Assembly: GCA_027923505.1 (NCBI GenBank)
Contig: BROI01000023.1
Coordinates: forward strand, 248,001 to 312,000
Direction of reading: 5' to 3'
Length of the DNA: 64,000 nucleotides
Source: Mayamaea pseudoterrestris
Taxonomy: Eukaryota > Bacillariophyta > Bacillariophyceae > Sellaphorales > Sellaphoraceae
Shown in pieces: positions 32,870 through 43,260 of the stretch. How positions within the stretch are numbered: the stretch's first letter is position 1; each line of letters opens with the position of its first letter. The notes under the pieces are model-generated. The model searched no databases. It was not told the DNA's origin and was given only the letters and a program-made list of their open reading frames with translations. Position numbers and translations under genes: made by a program.

Positions 32870-34753
32870 ATGGATTCTCTAGTGGGAGATACAGGTCTTC
32901 CTTCAGTAACAATTCAAGTCAAGCACGGCAACTCCGAGCAGCAGCAACAGCGGCATTCCACGGCAGCATTCTCGACGGCGGTCGAAACTACTAAACCACC
33001 GCATGAAGCGCATAGAGGAATGACTCGCAGCGAGCTACGTATTGAAAGGGAGCATAGGTACTTCGTCGAGGCATTAACCCAAGCAGGATGGAATGATGAT
33101 GAAGAACTTGTCCGAACCAACAAGTGTATCGGCCTGTTGGAAGCCATCTTGCATCCGGACAATGAACGCCGTCATAATGGAGGTTCGATGGTCTACGACA
33201 TGCGTCGTGCGAAAGTGTCTGAAAGGGAGGAAGACAACTACATGGACAGCCCTCCACTTTCGGCGCCCCTTGTGGCGAATGATTGGCAGCGAATGCCAAT
33301 AGTCATTCCTATTGGGTCCTACCGCTTGGGAGCGCAGCTACCATGCTCCGTTCTCGACATTTTGGTGCTTGCTCCCGAAAGATATAGCCGAGAAACGTAT
33401 TTCATCTTTGTCTCGCATATTCTCCAGAAGCAACCCAAGTCAATCATTCAGCAAGTGCATCCCATTTCAGACGTTTACGTTCCCGTCATCAAGTTCATTA
33501 TCTGTGGGATTTCCGTCGATATGTTCATTGCAAAAGGCAACGCTGCCAAGATGAAGGAATTTGTCAACAAGCGACAGGCGGAACGAAGCAGCGTTGAGTC
33601 GGGCTTACACACCCTTCCCCAACGTGTATACCTGATCGACGACGACGACTACTTGGCCGACGACCAGGACGAGTTTGGGATTCGATCATTGAATGGCGTT
33701 CGGGTCGCACAAGAAATTCTTACACTGGTTCCTCATTTACGAACCTTTCAGATCGTCCTGGTGTCTGTGAAAAAGTTCGCCATGGCCAATGGTATTTACA
33801 GCAACGTTTTGGGGTTTCTGGGAGGTATTAGCTACGCAATCATGGTCGCCTACATCTGCATTGACAGTAACTCCAAGACAAGCGAGTCTCCCGTCGACAT
33901 GTTAGAGGCCTTCTTCGAGACGTTCGCAGCATGGGATTGGTCAAAACCCGTCATTCTTGGCGAGCTGCAGTCAATACCATCCTCGAGTGATATTCCGACG
34001 CTTGCGAGCTGGAATGCAACCCTTAACGAGAGCGACCGTCGCCATCTAATGCCAATCATAACGCCAGCTTATCCTTCCATGAATTCGGCGTACAACGTGG
34101 GTACATTTCAAAAACTTAAAATGATGCTGGCGTTCCATACAGCAGTAAATCATAAAACGATACTCAACACGCGCAGAAACATAAACCGGTACTTCGGCGT
34201 GCATGGGGGCACACGACAACACAATAATTTGGGAAGAAATCTATTTTCGGGCTTCAAACTTCATTCACCTAGAAGTTTAAGCCACCCGTTTACTCTCGCT
34301 GTTGAGGTTTTGGTAAGCAGCCAGACTCACCCAGAACATGTAAAGTGTTGGCGCTATGTGGAGTCGCGTTTGCGCCTACTGATTGCAACCGTACACCAAC
34401 CGACGTTCGGCATTAAGGTGTTACATATGTCGCGGAGGACATGGAGCGAAGCGCTCGCGATGGAGAAGAACGGTATCTACGATTACTCGCTCAGCGGCAG
34501 CACGAGCGAAGGAACCGTTGCACTGCAACAAGCCTTCTACATAGCGTTTCGTAACAACAATGACGTGCATTTGCCTGCCATATGGGACAATATACTCTAT
34601 TCTGCGTTTTGTCAAGATATTATGAATGCATTTATCGGGCGAATGAAGGGACCGAAAATCACGCTTTTCTTTTTCGCTGGCAGTAACTGTATCTGCTATG
34701 CACAACTTGCTCCAGAATATCGAATGCAAAGCCTAGAATACGTCTGGCCTTAA
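32870..34753 (+). CDS. Poly(A)-polymerase-like protein with an altered catalytic triad
   Basis: The 627-residue protein covers the catalytic, central and RNA-binding parts of a canonical nuclear poly(A) polymerase. Landmarks are GSYRLG (149-154), IRSLNGVRVAQEIL (about 271), IYSNVLGFLGGISYAIMVA (about 306) and HLMPIITPAYPSMNSAYNVG (about 395). In active enzymes the GADID and DLLF motifs carry three metal-binding aspartates. Here the first motif reads CSVLDI, with Val161 where the first Asp belongs; the second (Asp163) and third (Asp217, GISVDMF) remain. The family's usual C-terminal Ser/Thr- and Lys-rich tail is absent. The frame is intact and the start is the only suitable ATG, so this is probably a kept paralogue with altered or no activity; it could also be a recent loss. 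Confidence 0.85.
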   Translation: MDSLVGDTGLPSVTIQVKHGNSEQQQQRHSTAAFSTAVETTKPPHEAHRGMTRSELRIEREHRYFVEALTQAGWNDDEELVRTNKCIGLLEAILHPDNERRHNGGSMVYDMRRAKVSEREEDNYMDSPPLSAPLVANDWQRMPIVIPIGSYRLGAQLPCSVLDILVLAPERYSRETYFIFVSHILQKQPKSIIQQVHPISDVYVPVIKFIICGISVDMFIAKGNAAKMKEFVNKRQAERSSVESGLHTLPQRVYLIDDDDYLADDQDEFGIRSLNGVRVAQEILTLVPHLRTFQIVLVSVKKFAMANGIYSNVLGFLGGISYAIMVAYICIDSNSKTSESPVDMLEAFFETFAAWDWSKPVILGELQSIPSSSDIPTLASWNATLNESDRRHLMPIITPAYPSMNSAYNVGTFQKLKMMLAFHTAVNHKTILNTRRNINRYFGVHGGTRQHNNLGRNLFSGFKLHSPRSLSHPFTLAVEVLVSSQTHPEHVKCWRYVESRLRLLIATVHQPTFGIKVLHMSRRTWSEALAMEKNGIYDYSLSGSTSEGTVALQQAFYIAFRNNNDVHLPAIWDNILYSAFCQDIMNAFIGRMKGPKITLFFFAGSNCICYAQLAPEYRMQSLEYVWP

Positions 34754-34967
34754 CACAACTACATAGTAATCATATTAACAACTTGAGCGTATGCACGGCT
34801 TTGTTTGGAAGACAGCTGCTACCGCAACTGCATTCAAACAGCCTTCATCTACAAAAACTCCCGTCCTCGGCATTATAAAGCGGCACGTCGGCGCGATTGT
34901 CATCATCTTCAAGTAGAGCATACTTGCCCATCGATACCAGACGCGAGGTAGTCATCTTTGCTCCGAT

Positions 34968-35812
34968 TCAGCCAAGGGAGCTTGCACCTCTAATACTCCG
35001 AGCGTTTCCGTAGCAGCGCTTTCCTTTGCAATGGTCGCCATACAACCAATATGTTAGTGCTGATGTCTTGGCTGAATGCGTCGCTGTGTTTCCGTTAGCC
35101 CTAGCAGCGAGCTGAATGGCAATCTTGCCCTTGACATGGCACACCAACGCGTCAACGCCGTGACGGCGCGCATTATGTGCCCACGAAACGGCATGATCGA
35201 CTCTTTGTCGACATTTGCTGGCGAAGTCGTCCGTATACAAGTCGAGCGCTTCGTAATCATTTTCGTACTCGGCATATCCACTAAAACCTGAACCGCGCTG
35301 TAAAGTTGGAACATCCCGACTAGAAAGTCCTTGAGAATTGCTGTCGCATTCGACGGCATCGTCATCATAACCATTCTCGTCCAACTTTTCGTCATCATCA
35401 ATGAAGCCGCAACATGCTCGTTCGACTCAATGACTCCCAATTCACGCAATTGCTTCTTTATGAATCGAATCGACTCTACAGACAAGGTTTGCTACATCAT
35501 GGCACTTGATGGCGCGTTAATCAAGAGTGAAGAGCAGGTCGCTCGGAGTGACGATGGCTACTGGACGAAAGAAAGATTCCCTGTGGCTGTTGTAATCGTT
35601 CTCGTCACTGGAGCTTCAAAGCGCTGCACAATGATGTGTACAGTTGCTTGCTTCGTAGCTTGCTCATGTTCACTCGTCGTTTCTTGGTCGTGCGCTTGGG
35701 TGGGCAGGTCCTTGGAGGATCTACAGATCGACGGTGTGTTTCGCAGTGCGGCTGCAGCCTCCTGAGCTCTTCGATTATCCCATCAAAGACATCAGTCACT
35801 ATAGTTTACGAC
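34968..35812 (-). pseudogene. Decayed gene of unknown family
   Basis: A coding-like frame on the minus strand (RRAQEAAAALRNTPSICR, then TVHIIVQRFEAPVTRTI, then VESIRFIKKQLRELGVIES) is interrupted by at least two stop codons. It continues in another frame as an acidic segment (DDDEKLDENGYDDDAVECDS) and a stretch with VPTLQRGSGFSGYAEYENDY. The pieces have coding-like composition but no recognised domain. No splice sites explain the interruptions, so it is called a broken host gene. It could instead hold unrecognised introns. Confidence 0.35.
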
Positions 35813-36218
35813 ACAGTAGCGTAATTGGCGCAGCAGTGCCGGAATGATGCATGCGAGAATGCCATGGTCGAGGCTCGAGGAACGAAACGCCAATGGTTGA
35901 TGTTTCGCAACTTGGGTTTTCATTGCAGCTCGGAGAGTTTTCATTCATGCAAGTGTCACTGTGGAGTTTTCATGATCGATCAAACTACACTTAACCTTAT
36001 TGCAGCAAAGTTTGAGCTTGCCGAAGGTATCTTTCATTCGATGTTCTACGCGGGAACGACAAGCGTGACACGCGGCTGCCGTTTCGTCAACCCGACTGGA
36101 TGCCTCTTTTTTGCAATGGTTGACGTAGCGTAGATTCAGTTCGACTCCCTCGCTTTGCTTCGCGCAGTCATTACTACTAATAGCAAGCGAATAGCATAGA
36201 CGAGCAGCAATCTGTAAA

Positions 36219-36686
36219 ATGCGGATGGAAGAAACCAAGGCCTTGACGGTCCGAACGAATACTCATGCACAGCAACCAGTCGATTGGGTCGACACCGTGG
36301 AGCGAACGGCGTCGGTCATGAAGAAGTTTTTAACGCGCACCACCTGTCGCTTGTGTCAAGTTTACGCGGACGAGCAGGTACAATATGAAGTGCAACTAGA
36401 GAAGCAGACGGGAATGCAGCATGAGACTAGCAATTGGGTGGCATCCTCGGTCCGCAACTTGGAAGTGGAACTCTATCGACAATTTTTGTTTGACGAAAAT
36501 TCAGTCATTCAACACGCTGATTCGTTTCGCGACGAAACGGAAGAGACGGAAGCAGCGCACGACGAGGAGGAGATTGAAAATGGCAGAACGCAAGCTGCGA
36601 GTTCAATCAATGGCGAGGAGGAGGAGGAGACAATGCATGTACAACATGTAAATGAAGAAGTGGCACGCCTCATTGAATTGGTGTAG
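36219..36686 (+). CDS. Small acidic hypothetical protein
   Basis: An intact 155-residue frame from ATG to stop. It has a single CRLC pair near residue 43 and an amphipathic helical middle (NLEVELYRQFLFDENSVIQH). The C-terminal third is strongly acidic (EETEETEAAHDEEEIEN, then EEEEE). Composition is more coding-like than the surrounding DNA. It lies in a zone of decayed genes and may be the surviving part of a longer one, but nothing upstream clearly joins to it. No family is recognised. Confidence 0.45.
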   Translation: MRMEETKALTVRTNTHAQQPVDWVDTVERTASVMKKFLTRTTCRLCQVYADEQVQYEVQLEKQTGMQHETSNWVASSVRNLEVELYRQFLFDENSVIQHADSFRDETEETEAAHDEEEIENGRTQAASSINGEEEEETMHVQHVNEEVARLIELV

Positions 36687-37127
36687 CGCGCCTTGGACGA
36701 ATCAAGGCGGCGCTACAGATTCTCTTGTATTCATCAAGGATTTGCATGTTTGCAACGCTGGTTGCTTGCCGTCATTCGTTCCAGTTATTGTCAAAAGCCG
36801 GACGTGATGGCCGGATGTCGGGTTCTTGGATATTGCGACGGTGCGACGAAAGGTATTTAGATCGTAGGTAGATACACTCGGATCATCGTTTGGCAGGACT
36901 CATTTAAAAGCTGTAACTCATATTAATCTATTAGTAAACGCTCGTATTGTACAATAAAGCTTTCAGACAACGTACAAGTCGTACCTATTATTGCGGTGAT
37001 CTGCCGCAATTTTCATACAGAAGCATCAACACAAACGATAGCTTAAAAGTACGCGTACTTTACAACAGCAAACTTACTACATCTTAAATCATCACTTGTC
37101 ATATACGTTATCATTAACGACCAGCTC

Positions 37128-37580
37128 TCAAGACGTCCCATCGCTTGCAATAAACCTACGAGCGACTCTGGCGGCCGCTGCAGCTGCGTCATCATTGACA
37201 CTCAAACAATCCATTTCCGTCGTCTCCTCCTCGCGAGCGTCCCCAAACATGTCCAAGCATTGTAAAGAATCAGGCATAGCGATCCAAGTTGCAATCAAAC
37301 TCCTCTTCGCGTGCTTTGCGCTCGACAAACGGTCCGCGCTGTTCAAACAGCAAGTACATAATTGTTGAGTATTGCAAGTGCGTCCAACCGGCTCCAGGTA
37401 CTTGGCTGAGTACTCAAGCTGCGAAAACTTCTTCTGCGGAATCCACCAGCTTGATCTTGTTCATCATTTGACAAAGCACGTCTTTCGAAGGCACAAAAAT
37501 CTTGAGGCCCGAAGGTCGATGATGCGCTGGCAAAGTGTCATGTCACAGTGAACACGGAGGAAAACGACGAACATGGACAT
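37128..37580 (-). pseudogene. Decayed host gene of unknown family
   Basis: Protein-like segments on the minus strand include GLKIFVPSKDVLCQMMNKIK, then VDSAEEVFAA, then THLQYSTIMYLLFEQRGPFV and ERKAREEEFDCNLDRYA. These lie in one frame with at least one stop inside it, and the sequence continues in another frame as MPDSLQCLDMFGDAREEE. No splice signals are evident at the breaks. No family is recognised. Confidence 0.35.
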
Positions 37581-38224
37581 CCATTGCTTCGAACAAATTG
37601 CTCCGGCAGCAAGTTGCGATGAATGACGTAATGTCGCCATGCTACTGCTCTTGGTTCCTCTGCAGTCGCATCAATCTACCACTGCTTTTAGAAAATAATC
37701 ACACGCAAATGGTTGCTGCCGAAGCCCTCGCCACAGTCTCTTCCTCTGACAATGTTCGCAGCTTTCACAAACCTCCAAATCTACTATCTTCGTATTGGTA
37801 ATTGACATTTCCGACGACTTCCACAGCCGTCCGAATGTACGTCCCTTCATCAAAACCACAACCCGTGGCGAACTGCTGATGGTGTTGAATGGATGGGAAG
37901 AATCTTGTCGCGGGAACAGTCATGCAAGGAAGATTCGTCGTTGTCGCTATCTCTTTCCATTGTAAGAGTCAAGTTACTCAGACTGCCGCCGGGCTCGGAG
38001 ACAAAATGAGGCTTAGAAAACTGTTGATCAAGTCCATCAATGCACCATGCTTTTATGCATCATTCGACAGCCACGTCACTAACAGCAAACTCCATCTTCT
38101 TTGCGACTGCCATGATACCGAGTCGAAGTAGTAACATGCCTAATGATGGTGCAAGGGAAAGTAAGGGGAGAGGTGGAAAAGAGTGGATGCATTTGCTCGA
38201 TTATGGCGTTTTGAAGTGCTTCGC

Positions 38225-38635
38225 CGTCTTTCGCAAATAAATCGTGACAGTTTTCACTGGCACTCGTTTCACAATATAGCCTTTAGGCTTCGTTTTCACT
38301 GGCACTCGTTTCATAGTATTGCCTTGCGACGTAATTGACACTGGCACTCGTTTCATATTATTGCCTTGTGACGTAATTGACACTGGCACTCTTTTCACAG
38401 TTAAGCCTTGTGACTAAGTATTCACTAGCACATGTCTCACGCAAATTCTGACGCAGCTTTCACTGGCACTCGTTTCATACTTAACCCCTTAGGCTTCGTT
38501 TTCACTGGCACTCGTTTCGTACATAAGCCTTTAGGCTTCGTTTTCACTGGCACCCGTTTCATACTATTGCCGCATGACGTAATTGACACTGGCACTCGTT
38601 TCATACTTAAGCCTTCAACGTTGCCAAAGGGGTAA
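38225..38635 (+). repeat. 42-bp minisatellite, about nine units
   Basis: Units of about 42 bp with the core TTCACTGGCACTCGTTTCAT, followed by TATTGCC or TTAAGCC and then either TGACGTAATTG or TTAGGCTTCGT. The two unit endings are interspersed, so there are two subtypes. Three units carry TGACGTAA or its variant GCGACGTAA, a CRE/bZIP-like core. The array lies in a gene-poor zone and makes short open frames on both strands that are repeat artefacts. Confidence 0.9.
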
Positions 38636-39399
38636 GCGGAAATTTCCACCATGGGAAATTGACAGTGAATGAGGCAAGGAACAACGTACCCGTCTCATTA
38701 TTTCCTGCATTCCTTGGCGTCTTAGATCGAAGGACCGAAAAGGGTATTATACTCTGCCATTGGCTAGCGATGGTGCTCAAAGACGTACAACTGAACCGAG
38801 CGAGGAGGCAACGATGCCGACGTGTTGCCAATGTATTTGTTGCCAATGTATTTGTCGCCAACGCGGAAAATGGCAATCTATGGGTGTCTAATGGACCATC
38901 ATGCGATGATTGAGCTCCACAAATCTTTTGCGTTTATGTATTGATACGAACGCCGTTAAATTGAGCGGCGAGCCAGCTCACTGCTGACGGGGACGGGCAA
39001 GCGAGCGAGACTGACAAGCTCAGGACGACAAGTATGATTTAACAGCAGCTTGCTATGCGATGGTACGCGATGGTGCGAGGAGAATAAGCAATGGAAAGTA
39101 CGTACCGGTAGCTATTCGGGTGACGGCCAAGGATCGGCGCGACTACAAAGGGATGCGAGCGCATGGTTTACGATTCCTCCTGACGCGTATGATCAACTTC
39201 TTTCACAATTCACAACGACCTCAAAAGTACCAAGTCGAGCGCAAAGAAAACCAAGTCAGAATGTTTTTTAGGCAGTTTACGGCGATGACCATGTCGGCGG
39301 TAGCTGCATCGTTTTACTCATCACGGTGACGCTATCTATCGCCCGTTGCACAACACACTACCCTTGTCGGTCAACCTAGCGTCCTTTTGACTTTGCTTA

Positions 39400-39576
39400 A
39401 TGCTGAGCTTGACGACTGAAGCGCCGGCGGAAGTCTTTGCCATTGGCGAACATGCGACTGGAACAGCCAAAGCATTCTACAGCAATCCACTATTTTCTTT
39501 CCAACGTGATATATATAATGCATTGCGAAATTTTATTGCTTCGTTAGTCGACAACGAAAAATACGATTCGACTTGA
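39400..39576 (+). other. Short coding-like frame (58 codons), possibly a gene remnant
   Basis: ATG to TGA, reading MLSLTTEAPAEVFAIGEH and on to KAFYSNPLFSFQRDIYNALR. Composition looks coding, but nothing upstream or downstream extends it and no family is recognised. Confidence 0.25.
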
Positions 39577-40303
39577 TGTCAAAGCTTGGCGCTATAATAA
39601 ATGCACAACAAGACGAACAGATGCGGCGATTGGCGTCAATCAGTGAGGGCTTACTTTATACGACAGCAATCAACACTACGCCCTGTTGTAAATGGTAACA
39701 AGAGCATGCTTGCTTACGACCAGGCCAATGCAGCAGCTAAGGAGAAATTGCCTAGAACAAGGACACTTTACTGGTGCCAGGCCGTGCACAATGAGGACAT
39801 CCATTGCAGACGACCTGGATTTCGCGTACAATAGCAGAAAGCCACGTCAAGGAGACGACTCCAGTGACATTAGTTCTTGACTTTGTATCTGCTTGACAAT
39901 TGGCAAAATGATGCCTCCGACTTGTCTTTGTCACTTGATTTGCGCACAAGTTTTGCAATAAACACGCTGAAGCACTAGATACCGAAACTGCGACGACGGC
40001 CAATGCCCTGCTGCTACGATCCGATATGTTAGAGGAGGAAACGAGCCAGTTTTATTGAGAATGACGCGCCGTGGATGCCATTCAGAAAACGGCAATGACA
40101 TGCATAGAGAATGCACACTGTTGTCTTAAGCGAAGATCAACAACTCGGTCCCTTCACGTTGATCTTGACGAGCAGATCCTGGCGAAGCTCTCAAGACCAT
40201 TATAGTATATGAACGACAGAGAGAAAACCAATGCAAGGCATTGACAAAGCGACTGCTTGCTAAAGACAACACAGTTGCTTGACGAGCACCATTATGTTCG
40301 GCC

Positions 40304-40701
40304 TTGACAAAGCCTTTCGACATGAACATTACAGCATCTGCACAGCGCTTGCGTATTACAAATGTTGAAGTGCGTCGTTTGACTGGTCCAACGCAGCTTT
40401 TGCACGAGGAAGAACTCGAGCTAATCTTGTTCAGAGCATGTAATCACAGAGGTGCCGTATCGTCCGGAGCAGATTGTATAAGACGCGAACACTTGAAAGC
40501 TTCGTAACCAAACACAGCAGCGTCAACAAAACAAAAGCAGCAACAATCAGCGAACCGAGGTTCGGATCAGCAGCGAGAGAAGGACAACGACGTCGCCGAG
40601 GACGCATACGACAGGGCCTCGCCGTTGCACGCTTTGCCTGGACGGATTGTGGCACGGAAAACCATGCGGAGGAAGAATGCTGGGACTTGCATCTGAGTTA
40701 A
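40304..40701 (+). mobile_element. Possible fossil of a Ty1/copia (CoDi-type) gag region
   Basis: A short open segment ends in a zinc-knuckle-like stretch (CGTENHAEEECWDLH), the form usual in gag of copia-type elements of diatoms. No LTRs and no linked pol domains are seen nearby. It is treated as a small, broken and old remnant. The call rests on one motif and is weak. Confidence 0.3.
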
Positions 40702-41106
40702 AGCTAAAAAGCAAAGAGGCGTGTAAACGGAGGCAGCAAATATTTGTGTATCGCTGACGAGTGAGTTGATCAGAAGATTGTTAATGGCTTTGTCAATGAT
40801 GCGCAGACCCTGTTGCAATAAACGGGCGTATCGCTATTGTCAGATCTACAGAGTTTCGTGCGTTTGAGGGAGCCGAGCTGCTGAGCTCGTCTCTGGCTGC
40901 TTCGGTTGGTACTGCATCGGCTAGTATATGGCACGCTTGTCTGCACCAGAAACGTGGATCGTTGTTCGTGATCCGAGTTTATCTGCTTCAGTGGAATGCC
41001 TTTTTTGCTCCGATTTACGTTAATTTGCAATAACCACGCGAATGACGCTAGCACCTGTTATTAACGTTGTGATTACTAACTGTAAGCATCGCTATGATTT
41101 AACGCG

Positions 41107-42672
41107 CTATCTAGTCTCGTTGACAATCTTTTGACAAGCCTCCTTGTGGTTCTCCCAGTCATCCTTTTGACATTGTATAGAGCAATAGGTGGCGGACCGG
41201 CAACGTGAGCATTTCTTCATGCGCGTATACGGATGCTTCTTGTGGCAGGTATCACACTCAACCTTCTTCGCCTTCTTCTCACGCCGATCCTCACGCTCCT
41301 TGCGCTTGCGCGAGCAATCCTCTTGGTGCGACTGCTTGCTTGCCTCGCGACACGCCTTGCTGCAGTAAAATTCCGAGTGACACTCACGACACTTGATGCC
41401 AAGTCGAACAATTTCGCCTACACCTGCCGCTAAATCGGGACGTCCATGCACCTTGGTGCAACCTGGATTACCGCACCGCTTGCCCATGCGCTCCTTCAAG
41501 CGAGGTTCGCTTGCAGCGGAAACTGCATCGGCGTCATGGTTGTTCGCATCATGTTGATCACCATTCGCAGCACTCGCCGCATCCGCATGCATACTCTTGC
41601 TCAAGGTGGTTCGATACTCATTCTGCAAGGCTTCCCACGCCCCCGAGTGTTCCCACAAATTGTACAAGGTCCACCCATCCAAAATGTCGTCCACGTGTGG
41701 ATGAGTGTCGGGTCGCGGCGGACCATCCTCCAAGAAACTGGCCGAGCCAGCCTCCGCCAACACGTCCGATGCTGGTAGCGTAAAGGCAAGTCGACGGGTC
41801 CGACTGACGCGTGTAGGTGCTGGTGGTGCTGCTGCTGTACCTGCTGTTTGATCTGTAGTATTGCCTGTTGGTAAAATTGCCGTTGCCAGTTGGTTGGTGG
41901 AACTTCTTCCGCCGCTGCTACTTCCCGGCTGAACAGTGAGCGTCATGCCTTCCAGCAAGTCTTCCATGCACTCCAAGCAAGTCAAACGACAAATGGTGCG
42001 CGTGCCAAGAGTCATTTGCGATCCCTTGACGACAGTGATTTGTAGCAACGGATAAAAGAGCATCCAGTACTCTTGATCGTTATTGTCATCGTTGTTAGTA
42101 TTGGTATCATTACTCGTATTACTCGTTGGCACTGGACAGCGCTCTCCGCAGACTGGACAAAGCAAGAGCGATTCTACATCGGGCCAGTCAAAGGTTCCGT
42201 TAGGTGCAATATGCATATCCATGGACTGCTGCTTGGTTCGCATCATGACAGAAAAGTCTTGATAGTTTTCTGGCGTAAAGAGACAGCGCCCGCCGACTGT
42301 CAGTGTGACTGGCATGGTGCTTGCGTTACTGGAGTTGCCTTGCTGCTGTTGCTGTTGACTGGTGCTTGGTTCGAGTTGGAGAATGGTAGCGCCAGGAAAA
42401 TCAACGTGGAAATTGTCGTCGCTGTTTGCACCTGTTGTATTCTTATTATTATTGTGATTAGCTGCTCCACTACTTAATGTATTGTTGTTGCTATTTGGAT
42501 GGAACGACTTGTCTTGATAGACGAGGACGCGCTGCTTGGGTAGCGTCTTGATTTTGCAGTCGTACACAATGTCGTCCTGCAGTAACAGACTGCATTTGGC
42601 ATCCTTCATACCAGGCGTCTCGAGACCAGACCATTTAATGCTGCTTGTAATGCTGTTGTTTCTGTTCGTCAT
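41107..42672 (-). CDS. MYND-type zinc-finger protein
   Basis: The 521-residue protein ends in a classical MYND finger: CDTCHKKHPYTRMKKCSRC, then YCSIQCQKDDWENHKEAC. A second, related cluster precedes it (CGNPGCTKVHG, CRECHSEFYCSKACREASKQ, HQEDC), so it holds two MYND-like units separated by a Lys/Arg/Glu-rich linker. A further CPVCGERC pair lies near residue 172. The N-terminal part has polar low-complexity runs (Asn, Gln, Ser). MYND fingers bind Pro-rich partners in regulatory complexes; no methyltransferase SET domain is present. The first ATG is used. It is divergent from the TM9SF gene. Confidence 0.8.
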   Translation of the reverse strand: MTNRNNSITSSIKWSGLETPGMKDAKCSLLLQDDIVYDCKIKTLPKQRVLVYQDKSFHPNSNNNTLSSGAANHNNNKNTTGANSDDNFHVDFPGATILQLEPSTSQQQQQQGNSSNASTMPVTLTVGGRCLFTPENYQDFSVMMRTKQQSMDMHIAPNGTFDWPDVESLLLCPVCGERCPVPTSNTSNDTNTNNDDNNDQEYWMLFYPLLQITVVKGSQMTLGTRTICRLTCLECMEDLLEGMTLTVQPGSSSGGRSSTNQLATAILPTGNTTDQTAGTAAAPPAPTRVSRTRRLAFTLPASDVLAEAGSASFLEDGPPRPDTHPHVDDILDGWTLYNLWEHSGAWEALQNEYRTTLSKSMHADAASAANGDQHDANNHDADAVSAASEPRLKERMGKRCGNPGCTKVHGRPDLAAGVGEIVRLGIKCRECHSEFYCSKACREASKQSHQEDCSRKRKEREDRREKKAKKVECDTCHKKHPYTRMKKCSRCRSATYCSIQCQKDDWENHKEACQKIVNETR

Positions 42673-43260
42673 GATAGCGTGACTGTTGTTGGTTATTGGA
42701 AATGTCGGCCGAGGTGCTGATTCACAAATAATTAATGAAGAAGAGTCGTCGTATTCTGAGTATTATGAATAATCTGTAGTCGCCCTTGCCTTCCCTTGCT
42801 ACCGATAGTCACACGTCTTTCGTCACTAGCCAGAGTAGCAATCGGACCGAGACTGCATCAGCCAAGCAAGCAAACAAGCAATAAGCAAGCGGGACGAGAA
42901 GTTGATCCATGCGTGAGTTCCGCCGCCGCGCCCACAATGACCTGACCCAGATTGTCGCAGCATGACTCCTTCATCCGTGACTCGTTTGCCTTCCGCTTCC
43001 GAACGTCTGTCCGTCGTTCTCCCTCTCCAATGACCGTTTGCCGGGCAACGACGATGACAGATCCGCTCGCGAGCCTCCGACTTGCGCACAACGGCTATTC
43101 CATCCAAGTGAAGCGACGAAAGCAGCTTGCGTAGAGTCGACAAGGCTTTGACTTGGTATTCAAAGAGAGAAAAGTAGAGTAATAATTCTCCGTCTGACCT
43201 GCGAGTCAAGAGCGCATCATTTAATATTATTACAGGAAGCAGCAGTCAGCAATCAGCAAC
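42673..43260. promoter_or_regulatory. Divergent intergenic region between MYND and TM9SF genes
   Basis: 588 bases separate two start codons that face away from each other, so it must hold both promoters. It has TCCGTTCGTC-like and CCGTCGTTC-like pyrimidine-rich stretches (about 42960-43030) but no clear repeated site. A short minus-strand frame inside it has no support. Confidence 0.4.

Larger units (their letters stand above)
36687..41106. other. Gene-poor zone of decayed fragments
   Basis: About 4.4 kb without a convincing intact gene. It contains a decayed minus-strand gene (37128-37580), a minisatellite (38225-38635), three copies of a 15-base word (GTTGCCAATGTATTT) near 38823, a 58-codon frame at 39400-39576 and a possible retroelement fossil near 40304-40701. 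The rest shows only short unrelated frames. Confidence 0.5.

Noticed and set aside
38432-38652. Overlapping plus- and minus-strand frames with TGTRFILKP or KRVPVKTKPKG repeats
   Set aside because: They are translations of the 42-bp minisatellite in both directions, without a gene context.
40770-41054. Minus-strand basic frame next to the MYND gene as a further retroelement piece
   Set aside because: No diagnostic motif; it cannot be told from random open sequence.
42826-43209. 127-codon minus-strand frame in the divergent MYND/TM9SF space
   Set aside because: No domain, unusual composition, and it would overlap both promoters.
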